NCBI RefSeq assembly: GCF_021474405.1
Contig: NZ_JAKEIO010000012.1
Coordinates: 1 to 64,000, forward strand
Reading direction: 5' to 3'
Origin: [Streptosporangium] indianense
GTDB lineage: Bacteria > Actinomycetota > Actinomycetes > Streptomycetales > Streptomycetaceae
Length of the DNA stretch: 64,000 nt
Shown here: in pieces, positions 29,314 to 38,834 of the stretch
Layout of the letters: each line of letters starts with the position of its first letter
Numbering within the stretch: position 1 is the first letter of the stretch
Notes under the pieces: model-generated
Seen by the model: the letters and a program-made list of their open reading frames with translations, nothing else
The model's database searches: none
What the model was told of the DNA's origin: nothing
Translations under genes and position numbers: made by a program

Positions 29314-31920
29314 GTGACAGCGGGAAGCGACTCGGTGACCGAACTGCTGCCGATGGTGTTCGCCGACCCGGGCGAGGCCCTCGCGAGGGCCCGGGCGCTG
29401 CTCGGCGCCGGCCCCTCCCCGCTGGACGCCTCCGTGGCCCACCAGGTGATCGGCATCTGGCAGCGGGACTTCGGCGATCTGCGGCTCGCGCTGCACCATC
29501 TGCGACGGGCCCGGCAGTGCGCGGCGCGCGCCGACTCGGCCGACCGCGAGGCGGACGTGCTGGCCACGCTGGGCGTGGCGCTGGTGCACGCGGGCCGCAC
29601 CCGGGACGGCCTGGCCGCGTTCGAGCGGGGGGTGGCACGGGGCGGCGGGCACACCAGGGCGCGGGTGCTGTACCGGCGGGCGTACGTGTGGTGGGTGCTC
29701 GGTCACCATCGCGAGGCGCTGGAGGACGTGCGCCGGGCGGTGCCCGTGCTGCGGCAGGCGGACGACGTGATCTGGACGGCGCGGGCGCTGACCCTGCGGG
29801 CCACCGTGCATCTGGCGCTGGGATCGGTGGAGCGGGCGGACGCGGACTTCGCCGCGGCCGAGGCGCTGTGGGACACCACCGGCCAGGAGCACGACAAGGC
29901 CGACGCGGTGGAGAGCCGGGGCCTGGCCGCGTTCCGGTCGGGGGACGTGCCGGCGGCGCTGCGGCTGCTGGACGAGGCGGAGGAGCGGTACGCCCGGCTC
30001 GGCACGCCGACCTTCATGCTGAACATCCGGCGCTGCGAGGTGCTGATGGCGGCCGGTCTGGCGCCGGAGGCGCTGGCCGAGGCGGACGCGGCGACCGGGC
30101 GGCTGGACGGGATCGGCGGGCAGTCCACCCGCAAGGCGGAGCTGCTGCTGGCCGCGGCGCGGGCCGCCCGGCTCGCGGGCGATCCGCACACGGCGATCGC
30201 CCGCGCGGCCCTCGCGGTACGGCTGTTCGCCGGGCAGCGGCGCACCTGGTGGGAGACGCACGCCCGGCTGGTGCTGACCGAGGCGCGGCACGCGGCCGGG
30301 CGTGGCTCGGGGCGGCTGGTCGCCGACGCGGCGGCGTTGGCCGGGAGGCTGGCGTCCTTCGGTTCCCCGGCCGCGCCGGAGGCGTCGCTGCTCGCGGGCC
30401 GGATCGCGCTGGACCTGGGCTGGACCGCGGACGCGGAGCGGCACCTGGCCGTGGCGGCGCGCAGCCGGCGCAGCGGTCCGCCGCTGGCGCGGTTGACGGG
30501 CTGGGCGGCGCAGGCGCTGCGGGCGCGGGCCGCCGGATCGTCCCGGGGTGTGCTGGAGGCCTGCCGGCGGGGACTGGACGTGCTGGACGACCACCGGATG
30601 ACCCTGGGCGCCTCAGAACTGCGGGCGCGTGCCACCGAACAGGGCGCGGAACTGGCGGCGTTGGCGCAGCGGGTCAGTCTGGTCTCCGGCGGACCGCGGC
30701 GGCTGCTGGTGTGGAGCGAGCGATGGCGGGCCACCGTGCTGTCGACACCGCCGACCCGGCCGCCCGCCGACCCGGAGCTGCTCAGCGGTATGACGGCCTT
30801 CCGCGAGATCGCCGCGCGTGCGGAGGCGGCCCGGATGGAGGGCCGGCCGGTCGTGGCGCTGGAGCGCGAACAGCGGCGCCTGGAGCGGGAGATCCGCTCC
30901 CGGACGCTGCACATGCGGGGCGAGGCGCCCGGGGACGGGGACCGGTTCGACGTCGGCCGGCTGCTGGAACGGCTGGGCCACGAGGTGCTGTTGGTGGAGC
31001 TGGCCGTCGTCGACGGGCGGGTGCAGGTGCTGCTGTGCGGGCAGGGGCGGGTGCGCCGGTTCGGGGCCGGGCTGCTCACCGAGGCGGAGACCGAGGCCGA
31101 GCACGTGCAGGCCGGCCTGCGGCGGCTGGCCCACCCCGGGGCCGAGGCCCGGCTCGCGGTGGTGGAGGCGGCGGGGCGGCGGCTGGAGGAACTGCTGCTC
31201 GGACCGGCCGCGGCGCATCTGGGCCGCGGGCCGGTGGTGATCGTGCCGCCGGCGCGGCTGCACCGGGTGCCGTGGGCGCTGCTGCCGTCGCTGCGGGAGC
31301 GGGTGCTCAGCGTGTCGCCGTCGGCGGGCAGCTGGCTGCGGGCCCGGGAGACCGCGCCGCCGCCGGACGGCCGTCATGTGCTGGTGCGCGGCCCTGGTCT
31401 GGCGACGGGCGGTGCCGAGGTGCCCGAGCTGGCCGGCCGGTACGGCGGTGCGACGGTCCTGGAGGAGGACCGGGCGCGGGTGCCGCGGGTGCTGGAGGAG
31501 CTGGACGGGGCGGCGCTGGCGCACATCGCGGCGCACGGCACGTTCCGTGCGGACAGTCCGCTGTTCTCGTCCCTGCGGATGGCGGACGGGCCGATCGTCG
31601 TGCACGACTTCGAGCGGCTGGACCGCAGCCCGTACCGGATCATCCTGTCCTGCTGCGACACCGCCCGCCTCGCCTCCGTCGGAGCCGACGAACTGCTGGG
31701 CCTGGTCACGGCGTTGCTGCCGCTGGGCACGGCCGGAGTGGTGGCGTGCAGCGCGCCCGTGAACGACGCCGCGGTGGTGCCGCTGATGCTCGCGCTGCAC
31801 AAGGGACTCGACGCCGGACTGTCCCTGGCGGAGGCGCTGCGCGACGCCCGGGCCGCGCTGCCGGGCGACGCGCTGCACCAGGCCACGGGGTGGGCGTTCG
31901 CCGCGTTCGGGGCGGCCTGA
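29314..31920 (+). CDS. TPR-CHAT caspase-like protease
   Basis: About 868 residues. The first two thirds are helical Ala/Arg/Leu-rich tetratricopeptide-like repeats. The last 270 or so residues form a CHAT domain with its Cys-His dyad: His741 in HIAAHG and Cys781 in ILSCCDT. CHAT proteins are caspase relatives found in bacterial conflict and stress-response systems. Start GTG 29314 may be leaderless (TACCAT seven bases upstream). GTG 29335 is the other candidate. It is divergent from the subtilase operon. Confidence 0.85.
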   Translation: MTAGSDSVTELLPMVFADPGEALARARALLGAGPSPLDASVAHQVIGIWQRDFGDLRLALHHLRRARQCAARADSADREADVLATLGVALVHAGRTRDGLAAFERGVARGGGHTRARVLYRRAYVWWVLGHHREALEDVRRAVPVLRQADDVIWTARALTLRATVHLALGSVERADADFAAAEALWDTTGQEHDKADAVESRGLAAFRSGDVPAALRLLDEAEERYARLGTPTFMLNIRRCEVLMAAGLAPEALAEADAATGRLDGIGGQSTRKAELLLAAARAARLAGDPHTAIARAALAVRLFAGQRRTWWETHARLVLTEARHAAGRGSGRLVADAAALAGRLASFGSPAAPEASLLAGRIALDLGWTADAERHLAVAARSRRSGPPLARLTGWAAQALRARAAGSSRGVLEACRRGLDVLDDHRMTLGASELRARATEQGAELAALAQRVSLVSGGPRRLLVWSERWRATVLSTPPTRPPADPELLSGMTAFREIAARAEAARMEGRPVVALEREQRRLEREIRSRTLHMRGEAPGDGDRFDVGRLLERLGHEVLLVELAVVDGRVQVLLCGQGRVRRFGAGLLTEAETEAEHVQAGLRRLAHPGAEARLAVVEAAGRRLEELLLGPAAAHLGRGPVVIVPPARLHRVPWALLPSLRERVLSVSPSAGSWLRARETAPPPDGRHVLVRGPGLATGGAEVPELAGRYGGATVLEEDRARVPRVLEELDGAALAHIAAHGTFRADSPLFSSLRMADGPIVVHDFERLDRSPYRIILSCCDTARLASVGADELLGLVTALLPLGTAGVVACSAPVNDAAVVPLMLALHKGLDAGLSLAEALRDARAALPGDALHQATGWAFAAFGAA

Positions 31921-31938
31921 CCCGTCCCCTGTGCGGGT

Positions 31939-32070
31939 CAGGCCGCCTGTCCTGGTGCCGGCCGGGCCGGCTGTCCTGGTACCGGTTCGAGCCGGTCGTG
32001 TCCTGGTGCCTGGGCAGGCCGGCTGTCAGGTTCCGGTTCAGGCCGGCTGGGCCTGCGGTGTCCGGTCCAG
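31939..32070. repeat. Degenerate tandem repeats after the CHAT gene
   Basis: About five imperfect copies of a 23-33-base unit (CAGGCCGGCTGTCCTGGT-like, then CCGG) lie between the convergent CHAT and LuxR-type genes. They run into the last codons of the latter. Confidence 0.55.
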
Positions 32071-33765
32071 CCACGGCAGGGCTCCGCGGTCGTTCGCGCC
32101 GAGGCGGGCGTAGGCGCTGTACAGGTGGTTGCCGACGGTGCGGACGGACAGGGTGAGGCGTTCGGCGATCTGCCGGTTGGTCAGGCCGGCCGCCGCGAGG
32201 GTGACGATCTGCCGCTGTCTGGCGGTGAGTTCACCGAGGACCAGTCCGGACAGGGCGGGCGTCCGGGCGCCCTGGCAGCGCCGGGCCAGCGCGACGGCCC
32301 GGGTGCGCGAGTGCCGGGCGGCGCGCGGATCGCGGTGGGCGCCCACGGCCTGGGCATGGGCCTCGGCGGCGAACAGCAGGAAGCCCCGCCGCTCCAGTTC
32401 CCCGGCCACCTCGTCCAGTCGCGGGCCGTCGGCGCGGCTGAGCGCGTCGGCGTGGCGGGCGAAGACGCCGGCGAGCCGGTCGACGGCCTTCCCGGGGGCA
32501 CCGAGACGGACGGCGTCGTAGGGGTCGGTGAGGCACTCCGGATCCAGGCCGGGGCCGCCGGGGCTGTCCACCGCCGCGACGGCCAGGTCGAGTTCCGCCC
32601 GGCAGAACGCGTCGGTGGGATCGCCCCGCAGGCCTTCCCGCGCCCAGGCCGCCGCCTCCCGCACCTCCCCGCGCAGCCGGGCGAACCGGGCGCGCAGCGC
32701 GGCGTACCCGGCCGGCACCGGGCCGCCCTCGGCCACCAGCCACTCCCCCACCGGCGTGGCCGTCGCCCGTACGTCGGCCCGGTCGATGCGGTGGGCCAGG
32801 GCGGCCGACTCGGCGTCGAGGGCGGCGGCGTAGGCGTCCGGCGTCCCGGCCAGCCTGCGGGCCCGCAGCCGGCCCGCCGCGGCCCGCAGCACCGGCCCGT
32901 ACAGGGGGTGCGCGAGACGGACGGCACCGCGGTCGTCGACCTCGATCAGACCGTCGGACTCCAGCACTTCGAGGACGTCGAGATCAAGGTCGTCCTGGTC
33001 CGGCGGCAGGGGTTCGGCGAAGGCGAGCCGGTCGAGGGTCTCACGCTCCGGGGGGCAGGTCCGGCCGAGGACGGCAGCGGCACGTTCGCGGACCGCCGGG
33101 GTCAGCGGGACCGGGCCCCGCCACGCCCGTTCTCCGGTGCCGGGGACGGGGGTCAGCAGCCCGCGCACCGCCCCCAGCAGGTCACGCAGCAGCCGCAGGT
33201 CGCCCCGGCTCAGACGGCGCAGCCGGTTCGCGGTGAGTGCGTCGAGGGGACCGGCACCTGCCGTGAGCAGGGCGTCGGTCTCCTCCTCGGGCAGCGGCTC
33301 CAGCGCGAGCCGCGGCAGGAGTTCACCGGTCCACAGCCGGGAGATCGCGCCGGGCACGCGGAAGCCGCCCGTGGTGACGACCAGCAGCCGGGTGCGCCCG
33401 TGCACGGCGAGCTGGTGGACCAGGGCGGCGGAGGCGTCGTCGAGGAGGTGCGCGTCGTCCACCAGCAGGGTGCGCACACCCGACAGCGACCGGACCGCGC
33501 CGTGCAGCGTGACCGGCTCGGGCAGCAGGTGGGCGAACGCCGCGAACGGGGTGGTCCGGCTCTCGGGGGTGCCGGCCGCCCGGGCGCAGTCGGTGCCGCG
33601 GATCGCCTCGGCGACCAGGCGGGTCTTGCCGCAGCCCGCCGGGCCCGTCACCACCATGCCGCGTCGTGCGCCGGTCAGGGACCGGCGGACCAGCTCCCGT
33701 TCGTCCTCCCGGCCGGTGAACGGCCAGGGCAGCTCCAGCGTCGTCGCGTCCGTCTCGTAAGTCAT
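32038..33765 (-). CDS. LuxR-type transcriptional regulator with N-terminal ATPase (LAL-like)
   Basis: About 575 residues from ATG 33765. Walker A TGPAGCGKT lies near residue 40 and a Walker B-like TLLVDDAHLLDD near 105. A helical middle region follows, and the C-terminus is a LuxR/GerE helix-turn-helix (LTARQRQIVTLAAAGLTNRQIAERL...TVGNHLY). It is shorter than typical 900-residue LAL regulators. No ribosome site marks the start, and GTG 33792 is possible. A 9-base inverted repeat (33783-33819) lies in the divergent promoter region and may be its operator. Confidence 0.85.
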   Translation of the reverse strand: MTYETDATTLELPWPFTGREDERELVRRSLTGARRGMVVTGPAGCGKTRLVAEAIRGTDCARAAGTPESRTTPFAAFAHLLPEPVTLHGAVRSLSGVRTLLVDDAHLLDDASAALVHQLAVHGRTRLLVVTTGGFRVPGAISRLWTGELLPRLALEPLPEEETDALLTAGAGPLDALTANRLRRLSRGDLRLLRDLLGAVRGLLTPVPGTGERAWRGPVPLTPAVRERAAAVLGRTCPPERETLDRLAFAEPLPPDQDDLDLDVLEVLESDGLIEVDDRGAVRLAHPLYGPVLRAAAGRLRARRLAGTPDAYAAALDAESAALAHRIDRADVRATATPVGEWLVAEGGPVPAGYAALRARFARLRGEVREAAAWAREGLRGDPTDAFCRAELDLAVAAVDSPGGPGLDPECLTDPYDAVRLGAPGKAVDRLAGVFARHADALSRADGPRLDEVAGELERRGFLLFAAEAHAQAVGAHRDPRAARHSRTRAVALARRCQGARTPALSGLVLGELTARQRQIVTLAAAGLTNRQIAERLTLSVRTVGNHLYSAYARLGANDRGALPWLDRTPQAQPA

Positions 33766-33782
33766 CACACAGACATGAGCGC

Positions 33783-33819
33783 GGCTACTCACTTCTGATA
33801 CAGGGCGACTTGAGTAGCC
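33783..33819. promoter_or_regulatory. Inverted repeat in the LuxR/metzincin divergent region
   Basis: GGCTACTCA (33783-33791) and TGAGTAGCC (33811-33819) are perfect complements, 28 bases from start to start. It is a possible operator for the adjacent regulator. Confidence 0.5.
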
Positions 33820-33864
33820 CCCGACTCAGGCGCCGGGGACGGGCCGCACGGCAGGCTGTGGCCC

Positions 33865-34950
33865 ATGACCGCACGCTACTGCTCGCTGGCACGGACGCCG
33901 GCGCCCGCCTTCGCACGGGGGCCGGCGGCCGAGCGGCCGAGCGCGCTCGCGAGCGGGCGGCGGAAGTGGGTCAACGGCACCGTCCTGCACTACTGGTTCT
34001 TCGGCGGCGACTCCGACGCGTCCGTCATCCCCGTGCCGGGGAGGGGGATGACGCGACGGGTGTCGTGGGCCGGTACCGAGGAGCAGCGGGACGTGGTGCG
34101 CGCGGGCTTCCGGGAGTGGCAGGACCTCGGTATCGGGATCGTCTTCGCCGAGGTCGCCGACCGTTCGGAGGCCGAACTGCGCATCGGCTTCCAGGCCGGT
34201 GACGGCTCCTGGTCGGCGGTGGGCCGGGAAGCGCTGCGGGCCGGGCGGCACGAGCGCACCATGAACTTCGGATGGGACCTGACCGCGCCCGGGGAGCGCG
34301 CGACGGCCCTGCACCAGATCGGTCACGCGCTCGGCCTGCTGCACGAGCACCAGAGCCCGTTCGCCGGCCTCCACTGGGACGACGAGGCGGTGTACGCCGA
34401 ACTGGCGGGTCCGCCCCACCACTGGAGCCGGGAGCGGACGCACTACAACATCCTGCGCAAGCTGGGACCCGACGAGGTCGACGCCCCCGTCTGGGACCCC
34501 CAGTCGATCATGGGGTTCCCTTTCCCATCGGGGCTGATCCTGGAACCGGAGCAGTACCGCGGTGGCTTGAACCCGCCCGGCACCCTGTCCGCCGCCGACA
34601 AGGAGGCGGTGCTCCGCTGGTATCCGCCGGCGCATCCGCAGGGTTCGCCCGCGCTGGTGCCGTTCCGTTCGGTGCCGCTCGGGCTCGGCCCGGGCGAGCA
34701 GGCGGACTTCCGCATCGATCCGCCGGAGAGCCGCACCTACACGCTGGGCACCTTCGGCGACTGCGACGCCGTCGTCGTGGTCTTCGAGGAGCGGGACGGG
34801 GAGCCCCGCTATCTCGTCGGCCGGGACGACGGGGGAACCCCGCACAACACCATGATCCGCGCCCGGCTCGTCAAGGGCCGCCGCTACGTCGTCCGCGTCC
34901 GTCTGTACTCCGCCCGGGGATGCGGCGGGACGGCGGTGATGTGCTGGTGA
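33865..34950 (+). CDS. Astacin/metzincin-like protein with a substituted catalytic Glu
   Basis: 361 residues. The zinc-binding segment reads HQIGHALGLLHEHQ, with His150, His154 and His160 in place, but the general base Glu of HExxHxxGxxH is Gln151. The Met-turn SIMGF follows near residue 214. A C-terminal beta domain of about 110 residues resembles bacterial pre-peptidase or binding domains. No signal peptide is seen, so it is probably cytosolic. It could bind zinc and a substrate but is expected to be poorly active or inactive. It is divergent from the LuxR-type regulator. Confidence 0.85.
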   Translation: MTARYCSLARTPAPAFARGPAAERPSALASGRRKWVNGTVLHYWFFGGDSDASVIPVPGRGMTRRVSWAGTEEQRDVVRAGFREWQDLGIGIVFAEVADRSEAELRIGFQAGDGSWSAVGREALRAGRHERTMNFGWDLTAPGERATALHQIGHALGLLHEHQSPFAGLHWDDEAVYAELAGPPHHWSRERTHYNILRKLGPDEVDAPVWDPQSIMGFPFPSGLILEPEQYRGGLNPPGTLSAADKEAVLRWYPPAHPQGSPALVPFRSVPLGLGPGEQADFRIDPPESRTYTLGTFGDCDAVVVVFEERDGEPRYLVGRDDGGTPHNTMIRARLVKGRRYVVRVRLYSARGCGGTAVMCW

Positions 34951-35448
34951 CGGCACGGATCCGCGGAACGGGCACCTGAGCCACAGTCCGGCACCGGGGG
35001 AGCGGTCGAGGACGTCGCCCATGGGGGTGGGTGACGTCCTCGACCACGCCATGTGCCCGGGGGGCACCGGCTCTCACGCCCTGTGCCGGGCGGGCCGGCT
35101 CCGCACCATCTGCCGAGGGCCCGCTCGCGCACGCCGGTTGCGGCGTGCCGGGCGCGTGCGCCGACGTCCGCGCCCGCACGCCGACGCCCGCCCGGGGCCG
35201 GGGGCGCACAGCCGTCGGACGGGCGCACCGGCCGGGGCGCCGTGGATCCACCCCAGGGGTGAAGAGCGTTCAGCGGCCGTCACCACCGGGCATCGTGCAA
35301 GGGAACGGCCGGCAATGGTGTTACGCCGTCCGGGTGCTCACATCTAAGCTTGGTTGCTCTCGCGGTTGCACGTCCGTATCGATAAGCGCACGAGGTGCCA
35401 ACGGCCCGACTACGCTCGCGGCGTACCACCGGGGGATGGGGGGAGCAG
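34951..35448. other. Intergenic stretch between the metzincin-like gene and the antiporter
   Basis: About 500 bases. Apart from the hairpin at 35004-35045 no gene could be recognised. The short frames here are Arg/Pro/Ala-rich and look non-coding. The promoter of the antiporter presumably lies in the A/T-richer part near 35300-35400. Confidence 0.5.
35004..35045 (+). terminator. Hairpin terminator after the metzincin-like gene
   Basis: GGTCGAGGACGTC and GACGTCCTCGACC form a perfect 13-base stem with a 16-base loop. Confidence 0.65.
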
Positions 35449-36702
35449 GTGGAGAGGTCACGACCCGACGAAAGCCGGCGACGGAAGCTGCCGGCGGTTC
35501 CGGCCGTACTGCTCGGAGCGCTGGGCGCGCTGCTCCTGGGGACGTCGGTCGGCCTGGTGTCGGACCCGACGCGCCTGGTCGGCACCACCGGGTACGTCAT
35601 CGCCACCGGGCTGCTGCTCGCCATGGGACTGTACGGCAGCACGTACGGCATCGAACTGGCCGATCTGCGACGTGATCTGCGGGGCGTGGTGGCGGCCGTC
35701 ACGCTGGGGGTGGTCCTCAAGGCGGCGATGATCTCGGGCGTGATGGTCTGGGCCTTCGACCGCCCGCAGTACCTGGTCCTCGGCATCGTCGTCGCGCAGA
35801 TCGACCCTTTGTCGGTGGCCGCCCTCACCAAGGACGGGCACATGTCGCAACGCGCCCGCTCCCTGCTCACGGCCTGGGCCGCCTTCGACGATCCGATGAC
35901 GGTCCTGCTGACGCTGTACGTCGCCGGGTACGCCTACACGGCCGCGGGGCACACGGGCACGCCCTCGGTGGTGGGGGGCGGAGCCCGGGGATACGCCCTC
36001 GGGCTGGTGCTGAACGGGCTGCTGCTGGCCGGAGCCCTGCTGGCGTGGTGGGCGTGCGGCAGGCTGTGGCCGGCCCGCCGGGAGGACGAGGAGCCCGTGC
36101 GCCCGAGGCGCCCGGTGACGCCGCTCGCGGTCCTCGTGGTCGTGGTCATGCTGGGGCTCGCCGCCGCGAACATGCTCATGCTGGCCGTCGCGGTGGCCGG
36201 ACTGTTCCTGCGCGCACCGGTGTTCGCCCGCCCTCTCGCACGGGCGGTCACCGGTGCCTTCCTGCTCGCCACCGTCCTGCTGGGCCTGTTCGTCGCCCAG
36301 GGGGTGGCGTTCAAGCCCGGCCTGCTGCTGGGGGGTTCGGCGTTCCTCGCGCAGGCGGTGGTGGCCATCCTGCTGATGCCGCTCTTCGTCCGCGGCCTGT
36401 CCGCGAGGGACCGCATCCTGCTGGGGATCGGTCAGCAGAACGGGCTCACGGCCGTGCTGCTCGCCCTCACCCTGGAACGCGACTTCCCGAAGACGGTCGG
36501 CGTCGTCGCACCGGCCGTGGTGACCGTCAATCTGCTGCACTACGGTGCCCGGATCGGGTTCGGCTGCTGGTCGCGTCACCGGGCGGGGAAGAAGCGGCAA
36601 CCCGCGGCCGGGCCGAAGCGTCTCCCCCGGCATCCGGACCCCGCCGACCGCACGCCGGGCGGGGCACCGGCCACGAGCGACGGACTGCGGTCCTCCGCAT
36701 AG
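35449..36702 (+). CDS. Cation/proton antiporter
   Basis: 417 residues with about twelve hydrophobic helices. Acidic membrane motifs of the CPA/NhaP class are seen: AQIDPLSV (near residue 120) and AAFDDPMTV (near 150), the equivalents of the TDP and ND motifs that carry the ion. The C-terminal tail is a short, basic, Pro-rich extension. It should exchange Na+ or K+ for protons across the cell membrane. GTG 35449 follows GGGGGGAG. Confidence 0.82.
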   Translation: MERSRPDESRRRKLPAVPAVLLGALGALLLGTSVGLVSDPTRLVGTTGYVIATGLLLAMGLYGSTYGIELADLRRDLRGVVAAVTLGVVLKAAMISGVMVWAFDRPQYLVLGIVVAQIDPLSVAALTKDGHMSQRARSLLTAWAAFDDPMTVLLTLYVAGYAYTAAGHTGTPSVVGGGARGYALGLVLNGLLLAGALLAWWACGRLWPARREDEEPVRPRRPVTPLAVLVVVVMLGLAAANMLMLAVAVAGLFLRAPVFARPLARAVTGAFLLATVLLGLFVAQGVAFKPGLLLGGSAFLAQAVVAILLMPLFVRGLSARDRILLGIGQQNGLTAVLLALTLERDFPKTVGVVAPAVVTVNLLHYGARIGFGCWSRHRAGKKRQPAAGPKRLPRHPDPADRTPGGAPATSDGLRSSA

Positions 36703-36760
36703 CCGCAGGGGTGTGCGGCGTCCCGGGGACGGGTCGCGGCCAGGAGAACGGGGAGGCCGG

Positions 36761-37702
36761 ATGGTCGAGCGGGGTGGAAGCGGCGGGGGGCGCCCCCGCC
36801 GCTGCGGACGTGTCCACCGCGCCGGGCGCGGGCACGGCGTCCAGAGCCCCTCCCCCGCCCCTCGCTGGCGACCCGTCCTGCTCGGCGCCCTGCTGCTCCT
36901 CCACGCCACCGCCGGGCAGGCCGCGGCCGACAGCGGCGGCAGTGACGTCCGCCTGGTGTACTGCCTGGCCGACGACCACCGTGACGAACTCGGGCAGGCC
37001 GCGTTACGCCTGGGCGTGGTGCGGCGCCCGTCGCGCCCCGCCGGCCCGGACACCGTCCGGGTGCCCGGTTCCGAAGGCGGCGTGATGTCCCTCGACGACT
37101 GGGCCCACAAGCATCAGAGTGACTTCGAGCGGGTCTGCGACGCGGTCATGGCCGCGGCGGGCGACCCGCCGGGGGCGTCCGCGGACAAGGGCGGCTCCGG
37201 CGGCCTGGGCGGTTTCCTCGACGGGGTGTACCTGCTGGCGGCCGGCGCGGTCCTCACCCTGGTCGGACAGGCGACGGAACGGATCTCGGCGGAGCGGCGC
37301 ACGCGGGACCGGCAACTGACGGCGGCCGTGCAGGAATTCCGGAGGATCTCATGGCTGTATCTCGCGGCGTACGAACAGGATCCCGAGACGGACCACGCCG
37401 AGGCGTTACGGGCCCGGGAGACCCTCACCGGTCTCCTCGCCCAGGTGCCCGGCCCCGCTCCGCGCCGCGAGGCGGCCCGGCGGCTGGCCGATTCCCTGCC
37501 CCTGACGGACAGACTGCCGAGCAGCCGGGAGGGTCAACTCCTGCTGCCGCGCCAGAGAAAGAGCGAGGCGGACGCCGTGCGCACGACCCTGGACCTGCGG
37601 ATCCGCGAGGTGGCGGATCTGCGACGCCCGGCGCCCCTGTGGTGGCTGCCCGGAACACGCGGCAGCGACCGTCCCACCAGCGCCGGAGGACCTCACGCAT
37701 GA
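36761..37702 (+). CDS. Membrane-anchored protein of an NTPase operon, function unknown
   Basis: 313 residues. A signal-like hydrophobic segment (PVLLGALLLLHATAGQAAA, about residues 32-50) is followed by an outside domain with two Cys. A second helix GVYLLAAGAVLTLVGQA (about 154-170) comes next, then a charged, helical, presumably cytosolic tail. ATG 36761 follows GGGAGG. Its stop overlaps the start of the next gene as ATGA, which ties it to the P-loop protein. No family is recognised. Confidence 0.75.
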   Translation: MVERGGSGGGRPRRCGRVHRAGRGHGVQSPSPAPRWRPVLLGALLLLHATAGQAAADSGGSDVRLVYCLADDHRDELGQAALRLGVVRRPSRPAGPDTVRVPGSEGGVMSLDDWAHKHQSDFERVCDAVMAAAGDPPGASADKGGSGGLGGFLDGVYLLAAGAVLTLVGQATERISAERRTRDRQLTAAVQEFRRISWLYLAAYEQDPETDHAEALRARETLTGLLAQVPGPAPRREAARRLADSLPLTDRLPSSREGQLLLPRQRKSEADAVRTTLDLRIREVADLRRPAPLWWLPGTRGSDRPTSAGGPHA

Positions 37703-38787
37703 CCAGCTCCGACTGGGCCAACCCCTACGGAGTGCGCAAACCGTACGGCTCGAACGGTCCGGCGAACGGTTTTCCGGATGCCGACGCCCGCGCGACGTTC
37801 AGCGCCGACCACCCCCTGGTGCCGTGGAAGCAGCCGGACCACATGGACCAGTGGGTGGACGTGGATCACTCGGGCGAGCAGCTGAAGCGCTTCCTCGCGC
37901 GCTGGCCCACCCTCGACGAACTCCTCGACGGGGGCTCCGGGGACGGCCGTGTGGTGATCGTCAGCGGACTCCCCGGCATGGGCAAGACCAGCCTCATCCA
38001 CCGGTGCATCCACGAGGCGCGGCAGCGGGTGGCGAAGGGGGCGTCCGAGGCGGGCGACCCGCTCGCCGTGTGCGTGCCGACCGCGGGCCTGATGAACGAC
38101 GGCCACCGCATCAGCGTCGGACCGGACGGGTCGTTCGCACCGGTCGAACTGATCAACACCCGCATACGCAAGGAGATCGCGAAGAGGCTGTTGCGGCACG
38201 CCTTCCCCGAGGAGCGCGTCCGGTCGATCGTCGCGGAGGAGGATCCGTACCAGGCCTACGGCGACATGCGGGATCTGCTGGACCAGCACAACGCCCTGCT
38301 TTTCGCCGTGATCCCGCACATACGGTGGAACGACGCCGGCCTGCGAACCGACTTTCTGCGCTCCTGCCTGAGCGCCGCGCACCCCAGGATCGTACTGTTC
38401 GTCGAAGTGAGTCACGGTGCGGCGGAGACGGCGAGGGAAGAAGTGGCCGCCACCCTCCATGGTTCGGCGGCGGTCACCCATCTCGCGCTGCGCGAGCTGG
38501 ACGCCGAGGACATCTGGCGGTTCAGTCACAGCGCCCGGGCGGCGAACGGCGGCCCGGGCGGTCTGGTCGAGCCGGACAGGAGCTCCCTGGTGGCGGCGCA
38601 CTCCGAATGGAGACCGTCCGACGTACGCGAGCTGCGGAGGGTGTTCCACTCGGCGGCGGACGCGCTGCGCAGCGCGCCGCATCCCTGGCCGATCGACGCC
38701 GACGCGCTCAGACCCCACTGGGAACGGCGGCGGGCCGGCCGCGCCTCCCTGCTCCGTGACCCGATCCCGCCCCGCTCCGGTGGCTGA
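37699..38787 (+). CDS. P-loop NTPase coupled to the membrane protein
   Basis: 362 residues. Walker A SGLPGMGKTS lies near residues 89-98 and a Walker B-like IVLFVEVS near 231-238. An Arg-rich helical C-terminus follows. It resembles STAND/AAA-type ATPases, but the best-conserved family could not be named. Its ATG overlaps the preceding stop by four bases, and a 47-base gap leads to the next NTPase gene. The three genes plausibly act as one membrane-associated NTPase module. Confidence 0.75.
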   Translation: MTSSDWANPYGVRKPYGSNGPANGFPDADARATFSADHPLVPWKQPDHMDQWVDVDHSGEQLKRFLARWPTLDELLDGGSGDGRVVIVSGLPGMGKTSLIHRCIHEARQRVAKGASEAGDPLAVCVPTAGLMNDGHRISVGPDGSFAPVELINTRIRKEIAKRLLRHAFPEERVRSIVAEEDPYQAYGDMRDLLDQHNALLFAVIPHIRWNDAGLRTDFLRSCLSAAHPRIVLFVEVSHGAAETAREEVAATLHGSAAVTHLALRELDAEDIWRFSHSARAANGGPGGLVEPDRSSLVAAHSEWRPSDVRELRRVFHSAADALRSAPHPWPIDADALRPHWERRRAGRASLLRDPIPPRSGG

Positions 38788-38834
38788 CGCCCACCCCCGA
38801 CCGCGCCCTCACAGGACCCGCAAGGAGTGCCATC

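Noticed and set aside
29181..32156. A 991-codon plus-strand frame over the CHAT gene
   Set aside because: It is a shifted frame of the CHAT coding sequence and is extremely rich in Gly/Ala/Arg.
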